From positions 128,677,518 through 128,741,517 of the forward strand of contig NC_092038.1 of assembly GCF_003086295.3 (NCBI RefSeq): DNA of 64,000 nt, read 5' to 3'. Numbering within the stretch: the first letter of the stretch is position 1; each line of letters begins with the position of its first letter. Both the position numbers and the translations under genes were made by a program. This DNA is from Arachis hypogaea (lineage: Eukaryota; Streptophyta; Magnoliopsida; Fabales; Fabaceae). Shown here one piece after another: positions 11,693 through 23,835 of the stretch. The notes under the pieces were generated by a model. It was given only the letters and a program-made list of their open reading frames with translations. It made no database searches and was not told the origin of the DNA.

Positions 11693-13145
11693 GAAGCTAA
11701 TGAGAATTTTCTTTTTGTTTATTTTTGTCTGTATCTTTTTTGGCCAATGGCCTCTTTGGTAAAAACTTTTTAATATGATATGAAACAAACTTTGTATGTC
11801 TTTATTTGTACATATAGTTTTAGCATATGCTGTGAATGAATTTCAACTGGATTTTGGGATGTACATGTATACTATGTTCTATATTTACAGGATGACTCGA
11901 CTCAGCAACGTAACCATTAAAATAAACAAACAATTTACTCATATTATATATATTTACGGGTAAATAAAGTGGTGTAGATTTACGCATGATATCGCATATG
12001 ATCGGTTCCTAGCTACTTGAACGTTGCTCGATGTTTTATTTTACTCCATATGAATATATGATAGAGTATAAATTTTGAAAAAAACAATTCTCTACTTCCT
12101 CTAAAATTTCTAGCTAGCAAGGGAAAAGCAATACTGTCTAAAATTTCTAAAACTTTGGCTTTAGCATCACTTGATTAGCTATTTGGATGAAAAATCCAAT
12201 ATATGAAGATAAATTGACTGGCGGAAACATTTATTTAATTTTCTCTAATCATCTATCAGTACTTTGGTATATACATCCACTGAATTAAGGTTAATCCATA
12301 ATCATAGGCGACAAATTAAAGACTATTGACTATTAGCTATTACGTAGAAGTAGAACCATGCAAACATATAGTAGTGAAGTGTGAACCACAAATTTTCACC
12401 TCACACGGTTTTGCAATAAGGTTATTATATAATATTCTTCTTCTCATTCAAATATTCAATACAAAATTATCCAAGTATAATGGTCCTGCTATAAGTAATT
12501 CATAGCTCTATGCCTCTATCTCTAGCTAAGAAAAGATACATGGAGAATTATTTAATAGATTGACTAACAGTAATTAACAACAAAATAGAAAAAAAGTGTA
12601 TAATATTGTTGGACACCAAAATCATGGTACTTTGCATGCATTTGCATTGATTTGTGAGAACATCACTCTTGTTTTCTGCTCTTCAATTTTTTTGCATACA
12701 ATATTCAGATAATACCATTCAACATAACATAAAAAAAGATGAAAACAACACCATATTTAAAAGGAAGATTGAGACTGAGATTAAAAGATAGAGATCGAAA
12801 CTAAATTATATTTTTATATTATATTAAATATAAAATATACTGAATTGAATTATATTTAAATATAATATTTAATTTAAAAAATATATTATTTGAGTTTTAA
12901 TCTCAAATTTTAAAAATTTTAGTCTCACTTTTTTATATTTTCTAAAGAGATTGAAAGAACTAAAATGATTAAAATTTTAATTTCAATATTTGACCACCAA
13001 ACACAATATTAAATCGGTCTCAATCTCAATTTCAGTTTTTGAAAACAAACCCTAACAAGAGAAATATGAATTTCTCTTTTTAGGTAAAATTGTATATAGA
13101 AAATTTGGTTAAGGCATGCATATATAGTATTGAAAAGGCTCAAAA
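11693..13145. other. Intergenic spacer with 3' flank of the glutaredoxin gene
   Basis: AT-rich DNA. No coding region, RNA gene or clear repeat was recognised. Positions about 12760-13050 are very AT-rich and weakly self-complementary. The part nearest 13145 should hold the glutaredoxin 3' UTR, but I cannot place its polyadenylation site. Confidence 0.4.
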
Positions 13146-13553
13146 TTAAAGCCACAAGGCCCCAGCTTGTTTGAGTACAGGAACAAGTTCCCCGGAGATA
13201 TGAGCCGCCATCACTCTCTCCAATCCACCAAAAAACTTACCACCCACGAACACCGCCGGGAACTCCACCACCTTTGCGCCGCCGCCAACAACCATCCCTG
13301 ACAGCGCTGCGGCCACCATAGCTTCGTGCTCGTCGTCGAATTCGTACAAAGGAGGGTTGACTCCCTGACCCTGTAAGAGCTTCTGCACAACGGGGCACAT
13401 GCAGCATCCTCTTTTCCCTATGATTACAACCGCCGTATCAGAAACCAGCTTCAGGACATGAGCGGCAGGTTCCGTCACGGCAGCACTGGATTCTGGGTTT
13501 CCATGGGCGGCGGGGGCCGTTGGTGGCGGTGGTGGTGAATGATGTTTGCGCAT
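13146..13553 (-). CDS. CC-type (ROXY) glutaredoxin, GRXC9-like
   Basis: A 135-residue, single-exon glutaredoxin of the land-plant CC class. The active site CCMC is at residues 50-53, preceded by IGKRG. The conserved FPAVFVGG segment with its proline is at 98-105. The protein ends in ALWL (132-135), the tail by which ROXY proteins act with TGA bZIP factors and TOPLESS-type corepressors. The stretch GGLERVMAAHISGELVPVLK closely follows Arabidopsis ROXY19/GRXC9. In this family the protein acts in nucleus and cytosol to modulate TGA-dependent, salicylate- and stress-linked transcription; its role here is inferred. The start at 13553 is chosen because a TATA box lies 100 bases upstream and earlier in-frame ATGs overlap or precede it. 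The N-terminus is proline-rich and of low complexity. Confidence 0.93.
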   Translation of the reverse strand: MRKHHSPPPPPTAPAAHGNPESSAAVTEPAAHVLKLVSDTAVVIIGKRGCCMCPVVQKLLQGQGVNPPLYEFDDEHEAMVAAALSGMVVGGGAKVVEFPAVFVGGKFFGGLERVMAAHISGELVPVLKQAGALWL

Positions 13554-13654
13554 GTTGTTATGGCGGCGGAAAGTTGAAAACTGAGAAGAGAGAGAGAAAG
13601 AGAGGAGTTTGTTGAGAGTTGAGAATGAAAAAAGCGGGAAAAATATGTAATGTT

Positions 13655-13662
13655 TATTTATA
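13655..13662 (-). promoter_or_regulatory. Probable TATA box of the glutaredoxin gene
   Basis: TATAAATA on the minus strand, about 100 bases before the chosen ATG. Confidence 0.65.
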
Positions 13663-13711
13663 TAGAAGAAAGGCATCAAGTGGGAAAGCATATGCACAAG
13701 ATTATAAGATT

Positions 13712-13721
13712 ATTACGTAAT
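13712..13721. promoter_or_regulatory. ACGT-core palindrome upstream of the glutaredoxin gene
   Basis: ATTACGTAAT is a perfect palindrome with the ACGT core recognised by plant bZIP factors. It lies about 55 bases upstream of the TATA box. ROXY19-type genes are known bZIP (TGA) targets, so the position is suggestive, but this is not the canonical TGACG motif. Confidence 0.35.
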
Positions 13722-14451
13722 ATATAAGAGCAAGTGCGGTGACATGAATGAATCATTTCAATTGGATCACTTATTTTTCTAGCTTCAAAATGCTTTCGCT
13801 TGGATTTTTTCTTTACACTCAAATTTAGTACTAAACAACTTTGAGGATAAGATGTAAGATACATTAAATTATTAATAATTATTTAGCACAGTATATCCAA
13901 ATTAAACATTAGGTTTAATACATGATTTCAGAATTCCAACGTTTTTTTAGTCAGTCCATACTTTGCCCACGTTTACCTGCAGGAGGAAACCAAGAAGAAA
14001 GTCAAAAGAATAACAAAATTTCTAAACCGAAAAGTAAATTATTTTGGAAACAAAATAACAAGTTATAATCTAATCGGGTCTAAATTTGCTGCTAATTATG
14101 CTGCACAAGGTGTGAATGCCCCAAGCTTGGTAAGGCATATCTTCCGGAGAAGCTCAATGACCCTAATCTTTACTCTTTGCATGTGAGAAACATCAGTCAA
14201 ATTATTGCGCCACGTTATTACACCGAAATTACACCCATTTTTCTTCGTTCTTTCTATATATATATTGTTTTGCACGTTGATTCAACTATTCATCAAGCTC
14301 ACTTCTTTTTTAGATTTCCAAAAATACCTAATGCTAACACAATAGATACTATATTATCGTATTTGGACTCATTTGTAACACTATAGGGCCTGGCATAAGA
14401 ATGTTTTATCCGATAAAGACTAATCACTTCTTCTTTAATAGTCCCTAATCA
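13722..14451. other. Distal promoter/intergenic DNA
   Basis: No gene recognised. A 69-codon open frame at 14177-14386 lacks any domain and lies in unremarkable AT-rich DNA. Confidence 0.35.
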
Positions 14452-14459
14452 CTGGATAG

Positions 14460-15336
14460 CAGTAGCGGAGCTTGAAACAAAATTTTGAGGGGATCAGATA
14501 GAAGATAATTGTTAACATACTTTTGATATGGACACATTTAAGATAAACTCGTCTAACCTCATTTCTCTAATTTGGGTGATATTGTCAAATTTAAAGCTGT
14601 TTTATAGGGTCTCGTTTCAAAGAATTAAGGTCAAACTCATCAGATGCAACCCTTTGAATTTTTTAAGGTTGTATTTCACTTTTTTTTTGTGATTCATTAA
14701 AGTAGAAAAACTATCTACAGGTGTTGATATTGTAAAAGTTTCCTTCTTGAATATTAGCCTTCCTCTTAAAAATGCATCAATAATTCTTTGATTTTTCATG
14801 ATTATTTTGTATAAAAATTCAATATATATATATATATATATATATATATCCTATAAAATATGTAAAAAAGAAATTAGAAGGACAAATATTAAAATTTATA
14901 ATATTTATTGAATTTTTTTATTAATTATACAAATACAACAATATCAATACTTATTGAATATTCTAATATTTTTTATTATATAAAAAATTAAATTAAATAA
15001 ATAGTAAAATATAAAATAATATTAAATTACATAAATAAAAAATATCTAATTTTTTTATATTTGAACTCAAGTAGAGGGAGTGTTGCTTATTGAATAGAGA
15101 GCTGCGAAATGCGAATACATTCAATTCAGTCCAAATTCAACAAGGTTTGAATGTTTAAAACTAAAAATTATTGTGCAATAAAAGTAAGAGATGAAGATTG
15201 AATTTTAGTATTTTAAGTCATAATAAACTATTTGAGCCAACTAAATTATTTTTTATTTTCTGAAGAAGTACTACTAATTTTTTTAACAAAAGTTTGAGAG
15301 GCTATGACCCCTTGTCTTAACTAAGCTCTGCTCCTG
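14460..15336. mobile_element. Degenerate hAT-like element
   Basis: Imperfect terminal inverted repeats, CAGTAGCGGAGCTT at the left and the inverse of CAGGAGCAGAGCTT at the right (11 of 14 match). They are flanked by 8-bp near-duplications CTGGATAG (14452-14459) and CCGTATAG (15337-15344). The ends belong to the same CAGGGGCGGAGC-type family as 44193-44366. The interior is AT-rich, contains a TA run (about 14822-14849) and encodes nothing recognisable. Confidence 0.6.
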
Positions 15337-15344
15337 CCGTATAG

Positions 15345-16560
15345 TTTTGAACCAGGAAATTGGGTTAGTACTAAAAACAGATCTTGAAATAGTAAATTTC
15401 GCCTACTAATAGATGATGATAATTAAATGTAATCTATTACTGTTAAATGTCACGTACCTATACACTAAAAAATAGTTACTAAATAAGTCATTTATATAGA
15501 ATAAATATTAAGATATAAATTATACATTGAAAATAAATTCAATAATATATATATAACAATCATTAAAAAATCATCGCGAGTAAAGAGGAAAAACACGCTG
15601 ATACTTACAGCGTACGAGAATTTTATAGTAGTAGTAATAACAACAACAATTAAATAATTAAAATTAAAATGGGAAAGAATAATTTAATGAATTTTATAAT
15701 CCACAAAAAATTGTATAATTAGATGACTGAATAAATGCAAAGGTGGTTCACAATTTGTGTAGTAGTGTAGTAGGTATCTGGACACAGTAGAAGAACCGCA
15801 AATTAAATATACTTCAACTGATTACTAAGCTGTTGTATGCACTAGGTGTCATTTTGAAATCATCACTCGGATGCATAGAGAAGGACGAGTATGAGAGAGA
15901 TAAATTTCGGAAAAAAAATCATAAACCACCAAGTTTGGAATTTATAGCTAAAATTAAATTTGAACAATGACGTCAACACAATATCCTTATCCAGTGGCCT
16001 ACTTTTGCTTGCATCACATCAATTCATGGTGCACAAAAAGAGTCTCATGCGACCCTTCAACTTGTTTTGCGTTACCGTTTAACACAAATTGATCGTGACA
16101 TAAATGAATGCTATTCGATCATGCAGTGCGTCATGTTTTCATGCCATTCGACAAGGAAAAATTATGTCATAACACAAGCACAACTTTCTAATAATCACAT
16201 AAACCTGTGGGTCTAACAAGATTTCCAGGAGTGAAACCAGGAAAGTAGTGACTCACGTGGTCAAAATGTTTTCATACTTGTTTATAGGGGGACATGCTCT
16301 CAAATCATACAAGTACAAAGAAGAAACAAGAAACCACCAAAAGTATATGAATCTAAGTCAACGTGCTTGCATGTTGCATCTCATGATATAGGTTAGAGTA
16401 AACAAAGATTAATACAAGAATCCGGTCACAGGATAATGGCCAAATTCAGGTACATGTCTATAAACGTTTATTTTGGTACCCAAAATCCTAAATTATTATG
16501 CCAAAGACATTGCACTTTTGCTACATTTATCCCAGTGATCATCGCTAACATGCATTGTGC
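15345..16560. other. Intergenic DNA downstream of ARF3
   Basis: AT-rich DNA with no gene or repeat that I can define. The right end should contain the end of the ARF3 transcript. Confidence 0.4.
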
Positions 16561-16596
16561 TTTCTTCTAACTTTGAAACCAATGCTGCAGTTGACC

Positions 16597-16918
16597 CTGC
16601 ACACAATATGAAAGGAAGAATAATTTAATAACATAAACTACATGCATAAAAACTCTTCTGACATTTTCAAATTAGTCCCAGTAAAGTTAACCTCAATATA
16701 TGGTGCACTCACATTGTTAACGATCCATGCTTATTGTGATCTAATCAATGGCCGTTTCATAATTGTTACTGAATCCACTAATCATACAAGTCAAATACTG
16801 TGTGCTAACAATTCCAGGTAGTGAAGTTGTTTAGCATTTACCTACAGATTCTATCTTAAGACAAGTGCACTAGAATGACATATCAAATACAGTGTCTCAT
16901 AGAATGTCTTGCACTTAC
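16597..16918 (-). other. Probable intron in the ARF3 3' UTR
   Basis: Eleven bases beyond the ARF3 stop codon there is a strong donor (CAC|GTAAGT at 16918). A good acceptor (TGTGTGCAG) lies at 16597, followed by a short exon-like stretch. A spliced 3' UTR is the simplest reading; intron retention is possible. Confidence 0.5.
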
Positions 16919-16929
16919 GTGAATGCCCT

Positions 16930-19900
16930 TCATTGGCAATGTCTTGTAAAAGAAGGCCCAGAATTTAATTGAAAAGTGACTGTAGAGGGGTCAGTCTCTT
17001 CATTTGCAACGGGAGCACCCTCGGTTAGTGAAAAACCAAAGACTCTGCAGTTGCTTTTACATGAAGAAACCAGCTCTTGACTTCCTCTCGGCTCTGATCT
17101 TGAATCAGGTGAACGTGGACTACCACCCAACTGATCATGCAGATTTAAAAAAGTGAAAGAATTTTTTCCTTCCTGAGCTTTCCCATGGAAAGTTGTCTCA
17201 TAAGATGGGAAGGAAGCATTCGTTCCACCATCAACTTCAGAAGCATATGAACCTCGTTGAAGTGCTTTACCACCCTTCACCTGATTAGCTTTGTTGCTAT
17301 AATCAGAGTTTGAAACTGGATTAAATGCTTGCTGGAACATCAACACGGATGATGGAGATGAGAGTTGACCAGATGGAAAGGGTGCATGCAAATGAGAAGA
17401 ATTGCTATTCATATGCGCAGACCATCCATTTCTGGACCTTAGCATCTGGTAACCATCAAAAGCTCCGAGGCGACCATTTCCATATGGTTGGCTTGGAAGT
17501 ATTTCTTGACCTTGCAAGACCTTTTGGAATCGGAAAGATTCACCAAAGCCTATGCCATTGCAGGAAGCATCGGAACTCACTTGTGGGACTGTACCATGTC
17601 CTGCTGTGGTAAATCCAGGATAGCACCTTCTTAGTTCCGATAATTGGTGACACTGAGCATTAATACCATTGACAGGATTATTAACACCCAAAATTTCTTG
17701 ACCTTGCAAGACCTTCTGGAACCTTAGTGATTCCCCAAAGTCTGATGTACTGATCCCATCTGTTAGAAGTAAATAACAACTTAAGTAGCTGAATATTGGA
17801 CAGGCTAAAAACTAAACCAGATCAAAAGAAAGAATAAAGATTGATGCATACTGGGAACTGGAAATTCTAGCTGTGCTGAAGGCAATCCAATCTTGCTCCT
17901 CTTCAAACCAGCTGTCATCAGGCTACTGGCAGTGGAAGCAGAACCTGATGGCTCAATCTCCCATGGAGAAACCCTGTTATGCCGTGTGGTTTCTAAGTCA
18001 TCCCACCTTACCTACAATGATAAGAGAACTTATAGCTGCCATCATTTAAATCACTGAAGAAATGATGTCACATCCTTGATTAGTCCTTAAAATCCAGTAA
18101 ACAAGAAACATGCTCATTTGTCAAAAGAGTTTTGTGAATGATAAACCATATTAAGCAAAGTAAGAATGATCCAAACAACATACCAGCAGGCATCTCCATT
18201 TTGATCCGGGCCATCTGACAGGATCAACATCATTAATCCCAATAATTAATCCTGTGATTCTGCCAAAAGAAGTCCAAATAAGATTTTCCATTGACAGGGT
18301 TGTCTAAGTTCATCAAAGCACAGGAACAAACCACAAACAAACCTTCGATCTGCAGCATCTTCGGTTTCAAAACGCATCCTGAACCTCATTCCAACTGAAT
18401 ATGAATAATCAAGGCTCTTCAAGAATTTGTGGACAGGTATGATGAAGTCTGATGAACTAACCCTACAAAGAAACAATTAATTATAGTAGACAATAATCAG
18501 ATACCAGGCACACCAAGGCAGAAATCTTTAATGTTTAATAGTATATGGGGCCATTAACTTAATGAGCTGAGACTGAAGAAAAAGCAGGAATCTTATGTTG
18601 CTCGGCTAGATATATCAGAAAATACTGGTTGCGTAATAAGGTTTTGCAGAAGTACCAGAGGGTAAATAACCATGCTATTGGCAAAAGAAAATGAGAGATT
18701 TTGAATAATGATTGAATTTGAAACAGGGTAAATAAAAATTATAGTGACAAATTAAAAATTACAAATTGAGTGACATTCAAAAGGAGATCTTCAGGTGAAA
18801 AAGCTTAATGTATAAGCAGAAACAACTTAGAAAATTGGCTTCACAATTTCTGAGGGATGTTGCCAAGAACTTTACTGTAGCTTGTTTTAGTCTATAAAAC
18901 CAAATCTCCTGTTCAGTTGTTCGTTTACTGTGACGATATGGGAAGATAGTGATCGAATGAATATCTCTCTATTTGATATATAACTAAACATCCTTCTGAA
19001 TCACATCATATTCAGTTTCCATTTCAACAACCTGGAAACAGAAGAGAAAAACCAGAAGAAATACCTTGGGTTATAGTGAACACTGAAGGCACATCTTGAA
19101 GACAGAGCATTAATCACTTCCACAGGAGTGCTATGATTCAACTGCTGGTGAGGGAGAACTGAAAATTTACCATCACTTTTCAATTGACCTGCCCTACGAA
19201 TTCCCAATCTCAGTTCACCATCTGCCCCCCTATCATGAAGTATAAAATGTTGGTTATGTCCTTCTTATAAAGACTAGTTAATATTCAATGTTTGGTAGAA
19301 TTTAGATCTGAATACCTAAGAAACAGGACAGCATCTCCAGACACCAGCTGCTTCTTGTTCACAAATGCACTCCATCCGGTGGTAAGCAAATGCCTTCGTG
19401 GCTGCCCTGTTCAGACGAAACAGGAAATACTAATGAAATACACAAACAGCCACATATCCACAATCTCACTGTTTTCCTTAGAAAGAAAAGAGACACCATG
19501 ACATACCCCTGTAAATATGTCGAAACTTCCATTCCCGGCCATGCAGATCCTTTGCTACAAGCTCTTGTGATGGCCTCTGTTGACTATAATCCTGAAGTAA
19601 CACTGAGTTATAACTTATATTCATAATTATTCAAACTACGGATCTTACCTAATCCTAGGAAAATTGATGCCAGTTGTTATGATATATGAAAGAAAACTTC
19701 CAAATTCTACAACAGTGTAATTTCAATACATTTACAAGGGCTAGCTTAACATCAGTAGATATAAACAAAATGCTAAAAGTAGAATCAAGGAAACACTTGA
19801 TCAAGGTCACTTTGAAGTGAACGTATCCTCATTATAATTACCAGTGGAGGAAAGCAATCTTCAGCTGCACGACGGGGAACCGAGAATCCACCATGAGTGC

Positions 19901-21119
19901 TGGTATCAGAAGCTGTCAGAGTCTTGCAAAACATGTGGGGTGTTGTTGCCTTCATCACAGCATCCGTGTCCTCCTCTTCACCATCAGCCTCAATATCCCC
20001 TTCCTGAAATTTTTGCTGTACTTCATATAAACAACAGCCAAGTTTATGCAAAATCAAAGTTTAAGAAGGGCACTCAATTTAGTACCAATCTCTTTTCTTT
20101 AACTTTTATGATTATGTAACAATAGAATGTGTTTTATAGTTCCCTTGTTCAGTTCAGTTGTAAGGGTGTGTTAATGTGTTTAAATGACTACTAATACCAT
20201 TGAAAGAGACACTGAACAAAACCTATAGCTATGTTGTGTACTTTTGACACCTTTGGATTTCAAAGACTAGACACTTGAGCTTTACCTTAATTAAGCAAAT
20301 TCATGAGAATTACAATTATCACAATCTTGTCAATTTTACTTAGCCCCTTAGACTTAGGTACAGTATCGCTTTCCCTGGAAAGGAGCTGAACAAAGGTGAA
20401 AAACCATGAATGAGCCTCACCTCATTTTCAGGAACAAGCAAAACCTGGCAATACACTTCATCACTCCCTTCCTCTGCCTGCACACAAGAATCACAACGCA
20501 CAAACATCACATTACACGTAAGAATTTCCAAATAAGACGAACCGAAAGCTCTCTATTCTACATGACTCGCCCTAAGCAGTAAGAAGCAGAGAGGCCACTG
20601 GGTAAAGAACGTTCATAAAAATTCAATCCTTGTTTTTTAAATGAAAAAGTATAATTTTGTGATACACACACTTTGACCCCCCATCAAGCAAGCAAAACCC
20701 AGATAAGATACGACAGAAAAATAAATCAACTTCACTACAAAATAAAAGAACAGAGAGCAGAAGAAGATAGTACTGACATGGAGCTTAACATCGAGAACGC
20801 GACAGAACACATGGGGTGGGATGCTGTTATTGTTGTTAGAGAGAGGAAAATCGTGAAGTTGCTGCTCAGAGTGTCCCTGTGGGAAGTACACAACAAGAGT
20901 TCCCTTCTTCGGCAACGAGATCATTGAACCTGCACACGCGTGCCACAGCTCCAAACACACGGAGTTAGAAGAAGAACCAGGAACAACCGGAGCTGAAGCT
21001 GAAACAGAAGCAGTGCTTGTTCCCGAGTGCGAGGAGGAAGAAGATGGAGAAGCAGCGTAGGAACCATACGACGGCGTTTCATCGTCCTCCGTGGTGTTGA
21101 GATCAATCAAACCCGCCAT
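16930..21119 (-). CDS. ARF3: Auxin response factor 3 (ETTIN)
   Basis: B3-domain transcription factor that sets abaxial and floral/gynoecium patterning and senses auxin directly, by family knowledge. Ten exons: 21119-20778, 20477-20421, 20003-19842, 19591-19507, 19406-19316, 19229-19065, 18462-18343, 18259-18184, 18011-17852, 17759-16930. All are GT-AG and together encode 695 residues in frame (Arabidopsis ETT is about 608). The N-terminal dimerisation region contains ELWHACAG (57-64). The B3 domain spans about 157-260 ([21 protein letters not shown], then [18 protein letters not shown]). The ARF ancillary domain spans about 282-366. As in ETT there is no C-terminal PB1 domain. RVFGF at 658-662 resembles the motif through which ETT contacts TOPLESS. 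Exon 10 carries two tasiR-ARF sites, each encoding KVLQGQE. The stop is TGA at 16932-16930. Confidence 0.96.
17503..17523 (-). promoter_or_regulatory. tasiR-ARF target site, downstream copy
   Basis: A 21-nt site on the mRNA strand, complementary to TAS3 tasiR-ARF. The plus strand here equals the siRNA except for a C at siRNA position 13 (a G:U pair in the duplex) and TT at positions 20-21. Positions 9-11, where cleavage occurs, are fully paired. The peptide encoded is KVLQGQE. Confidence 0.9.
17695..17715 (-). promoter_or_regulatory. tasiR-ARF target site, upstream copy
   Basis: Identical over 21 nt to the site at 17503-17523 and 192 bases upstream of it in the mRNA. Paired sites are the known ARF3 arrangement and give strong TAS3-dependent repression. 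Confidence 0.9.
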
Positions 21120-21124
21120 GAGAA

Positions 21125-21271
21125 TTAAAATTTAAAAGAAGAAAGAAAAGAACTTGTGAACAATGGTAATGGAGTAGCAAAAGGTACCAACTTGGAGTTG
21201 AAGAGTTGGCGTGGAGAAGAAGAGGGAATGGGGAATGGAGAGAGGGATTTGAAAGAGAAGAAGGGTTTCAT
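21125..21271 (-). CDS. Upstream ORF (48 aa) in the ARF3 leader
   Basis: An ATG at 21271 opens a 48-codon frame ending in TAA at 21125, only five bases before the ARF3 start at 21119. The peptide is rich in Ser, Pro and Phe with no recognised domain. Inhibitory uORFs are documented in the ETTIN leader, which makes this one plausible. It applies only if this stretch is in the mature leader, which is likely since it is contiguous with exon 1. Confidence 0.55.
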   Translation of the reverse strand: MKPFFSFKSLSPFPIPSSSPRQLFNSKLVPFATPLPLFTSSFLSSFKF

Positions 21272-21289
21272 TTCATTTCATGTTCTCAT
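21268..21289 (-). promoter_or_regulatory. Cluster of minimal uORFs in the ARF3 leader
   Basis: Three very short frames overlap or abut: ATG-AGA-ACA-TGA (21289-21278), ATG-AAA-TGA (21281-21273) and ATG-AAA-TGA (21276-21268). They lie just before the 48-codon uORF. Reinitiation after such frames would reduce ARF3 translation. Confidence 0.5.
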
Positions 21290-21378
21290 GATGGGTACTG
21301 CATTTTTTCAGAGAGCTAACTTTGGCATTTGCTAAAAAGAAGCTGACCCAATACTCCCAAAAAGAAAGAAAGAAAGAG

Positions 21379-21381
<3 letters not shown>

Positions 21382-21415
<34 letters not shown>
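21382..21415. repeat. (CT)17 microsatellite
   Basis: Pure CT dinucleotide run (GA on the ARF3 strand) in the leader or leader-intron region. Confidence 0.95.
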
Positions 21416-21418
<3 letters not shown>

Positions 21419-21499
21419 GAATTTCCTTTTCTTTCTTTCTTTTTTGGGTTCTTTCTTCCTTTTACTTTTGTTTCCTGGCTTTGAATGAATGAGTGAAAT

Positions 21500-21615
<116 letters not shown>

Positions 21616-21894
21616 GTACCATCAAATCATGCTTTCATTCCCATTTATCTCATCAAAATCCTTTTTTTTCATTATTTTATTTACTCTCTTTTAATATATT
21701 TTGTTTTACTTAAATGTTTTATTTTGTTGGTTTGCAGGGTGAAGCAGCAGGAGGAGCAGTGGTTGCAGCTGCTGCAATGCTGAGACTGTTGGGTGTGATG
21801 TGTGGCAGAGAGAGACAGAGAGGGAAAGAAAGAAAGAAACAAGCAAGAACAATGACTGTACTGTAGACTGTAGTAGTAGTAGTGGCTCATGCAT

Positions 21895-21901
21895 TTTATA
21901 A
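21895..21901 (-). promoter_or_regulatory. Candidate TATA box of ARF3
   Basis: TTATAAAATG on the minus strand, about 780 bases before the ARF3 ATG. It fits a long, possibly spliced leader, as in ETTIN genes. Confidence 0.4.
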
Positions 21902-21902
21902 G

Positions 21903-23832
21903 AGCCTTTTATTCAATTTTCATTGGTGAAAGGGCCAATTACAAAATATCACAAAATTAAATAAATAAAAAGAATGTACGGCCTTCTCCCTGTATTTCCG
22001 GGGGGGATGTCTATTCTGTCCCCTTCTATTTCACCAAATCTCACTCTTATCCCTTCTTCTTTCTTCTTCCTTTGCCTTACTCACTTACTGCTTAGTAAAA
22101 TCAATGCACTACTTTAGATTACCACTCATTAGCTCTGGTTTTCGATTTCGTTCTCCCTCATATGATTATGCTTCTTGCCAATGGCCTTTGATTGTGAATA
22201 GATTTCCCATCATTTTTAGCACAGGAGACTAGGAGAGTCTTTGTTTTACAGTATTTGGAGGCAAAAGATAGAAAAAAAAAATTTATACACTAAAATTAGT
22301 TCATATATATTTATATATAGATATATATGTAATTTAATTTATTTTTAATATATATTTTATATTTTAATATATATTTTACTTTAATAAATAATTTTAGTGT
22401 ATATTTAATATAATTAAAAATAAAAATATTTTTTATTTTTGTTAGTTTGAGTAAAAGCATTACAAAAATATTTTATGCACGCCAATATAATATCTGACAT
22501 TATTTTAGAATTCTAATATAATTGTTTTTTATAAAGTAAAATCTGATTTTATACGTGCATTACATCTAATTATATATCTGAGTTAATCTTTAAAATAGTT
22601 TATGAGGATAATTGTATACATAATTTCAAATAATTTTTAAAATTTTAATTACATTAACTAAATTTTAAAAAAATATATCACGTTAATATCTAATAGCACT
22701 GGGAATCAATCGATTTAAAAAGTTAAGGAAAAACATAATGTATTTTTATCATTCTCAATAATGTAATTAATACAATTGAGATCTTAAATACTTTCTTAAT
22801 GTAACTAATTTCAAGAATCATTTTAAAATTTAAGCCTATATAATATTATAATTGCATCATAATAACAAAATCATGAACATATGTCTATACAGAAACGTAA
22901 TGCAAGCATAATGATAATATTGTTCTAGAAAATCTAAGTTGAACCTGAATAATTTTAAGGCACTCCATTACCACTTCTATGAGAGACAAGTGCAAGATAA
23001 GTGAGTTTGGATGTGGAAAGTTGCATGCTGTTTTTGGGAAATTCATCCTTCATTTTGGAATTTCTGCCTACCCAAGTTTTGACTTTTCCTTTAGGGTCCT
23101 AACTATTATTATTAGCTAGTTTCTTAGAACGAAAGTAACGGCTAATCCTGGTCCCTGTGCCTAACCAATTAGAGAACTGGCAAAATGATGATCAACATAT
23201 CTTTATGCTTTTCATAGTTTAGACCCTCATTTTTATATATATAGACCTAACCATTTCAAATGTGGAGCAGCTATTTCATATCAGTTCTTTTTAGGCCAAC
23301 CTTTTTACAATTTTGGAAAATTAAAAATTCATATATAAAATTTATCTTTAAATGTTTTTTATTAAATAAAGACTATTGTATTTTTTACTAAACAAATATT
23401 AACATTTTATTTTGTCATACATTATATGAAAAAAATAATTAATTTAATTATTTGTTGAAATTGAAAAAGCATTTAAAATATATAATCTGTCATTCTATTT
23501 ATCATGTCTAATAACAGATTACTTTTTAAAAGGAGCTGCATTATTCTCAATTTTGCTAATACTCACACACACACAGACTAATTAATAAACAAGATTACAA
23601 GAGTATTTATCACTTAATCAATTATATGTTAATTTTGTTGCCTTGAATTAGGTGTCCATGCCTAGCTACCTCTTTAGCTTGTGCCTCCCTACAAAGAAAA
23701 CTTCTATACTTTCTGCTGGGATTATTAATTATTTAATTACCTGCTCTTATACTTTCACACTGTTTAATTAACTAGTATTCTATGAATTTCTCCATTATAT
23801 GCAGGAAAAGAATTGAACGTGGTTGCGTTAAA
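21903..23832. other. Distal ARF3 promoter and AT-rich spacer
   Basis: No gene recognised. Positions about 22280-22400 form an AT-rich hairpin (ATACACTAAAATTA facing AATTTTAGTGTAT), probably an old MITE. Positions 22460-23830 hold nothing I can name. Confidence 0.4.
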
Positions 23833-23835
23833 TAC

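Noticed and set aside
13554..13697. N-terminal extension of the glutaredoxin by 48 residues
   Set aside because: The extension overlaps the TATA box and encodes a non-conserved hydrophobic stretch.
18246..18258. Acceptor at CACAG|GATTAATT for ARF3 exon 8
   Set aside because: It breaks the conserved frame; the GCAG at 18261-18260 gives the family sequence RITGLIIG.
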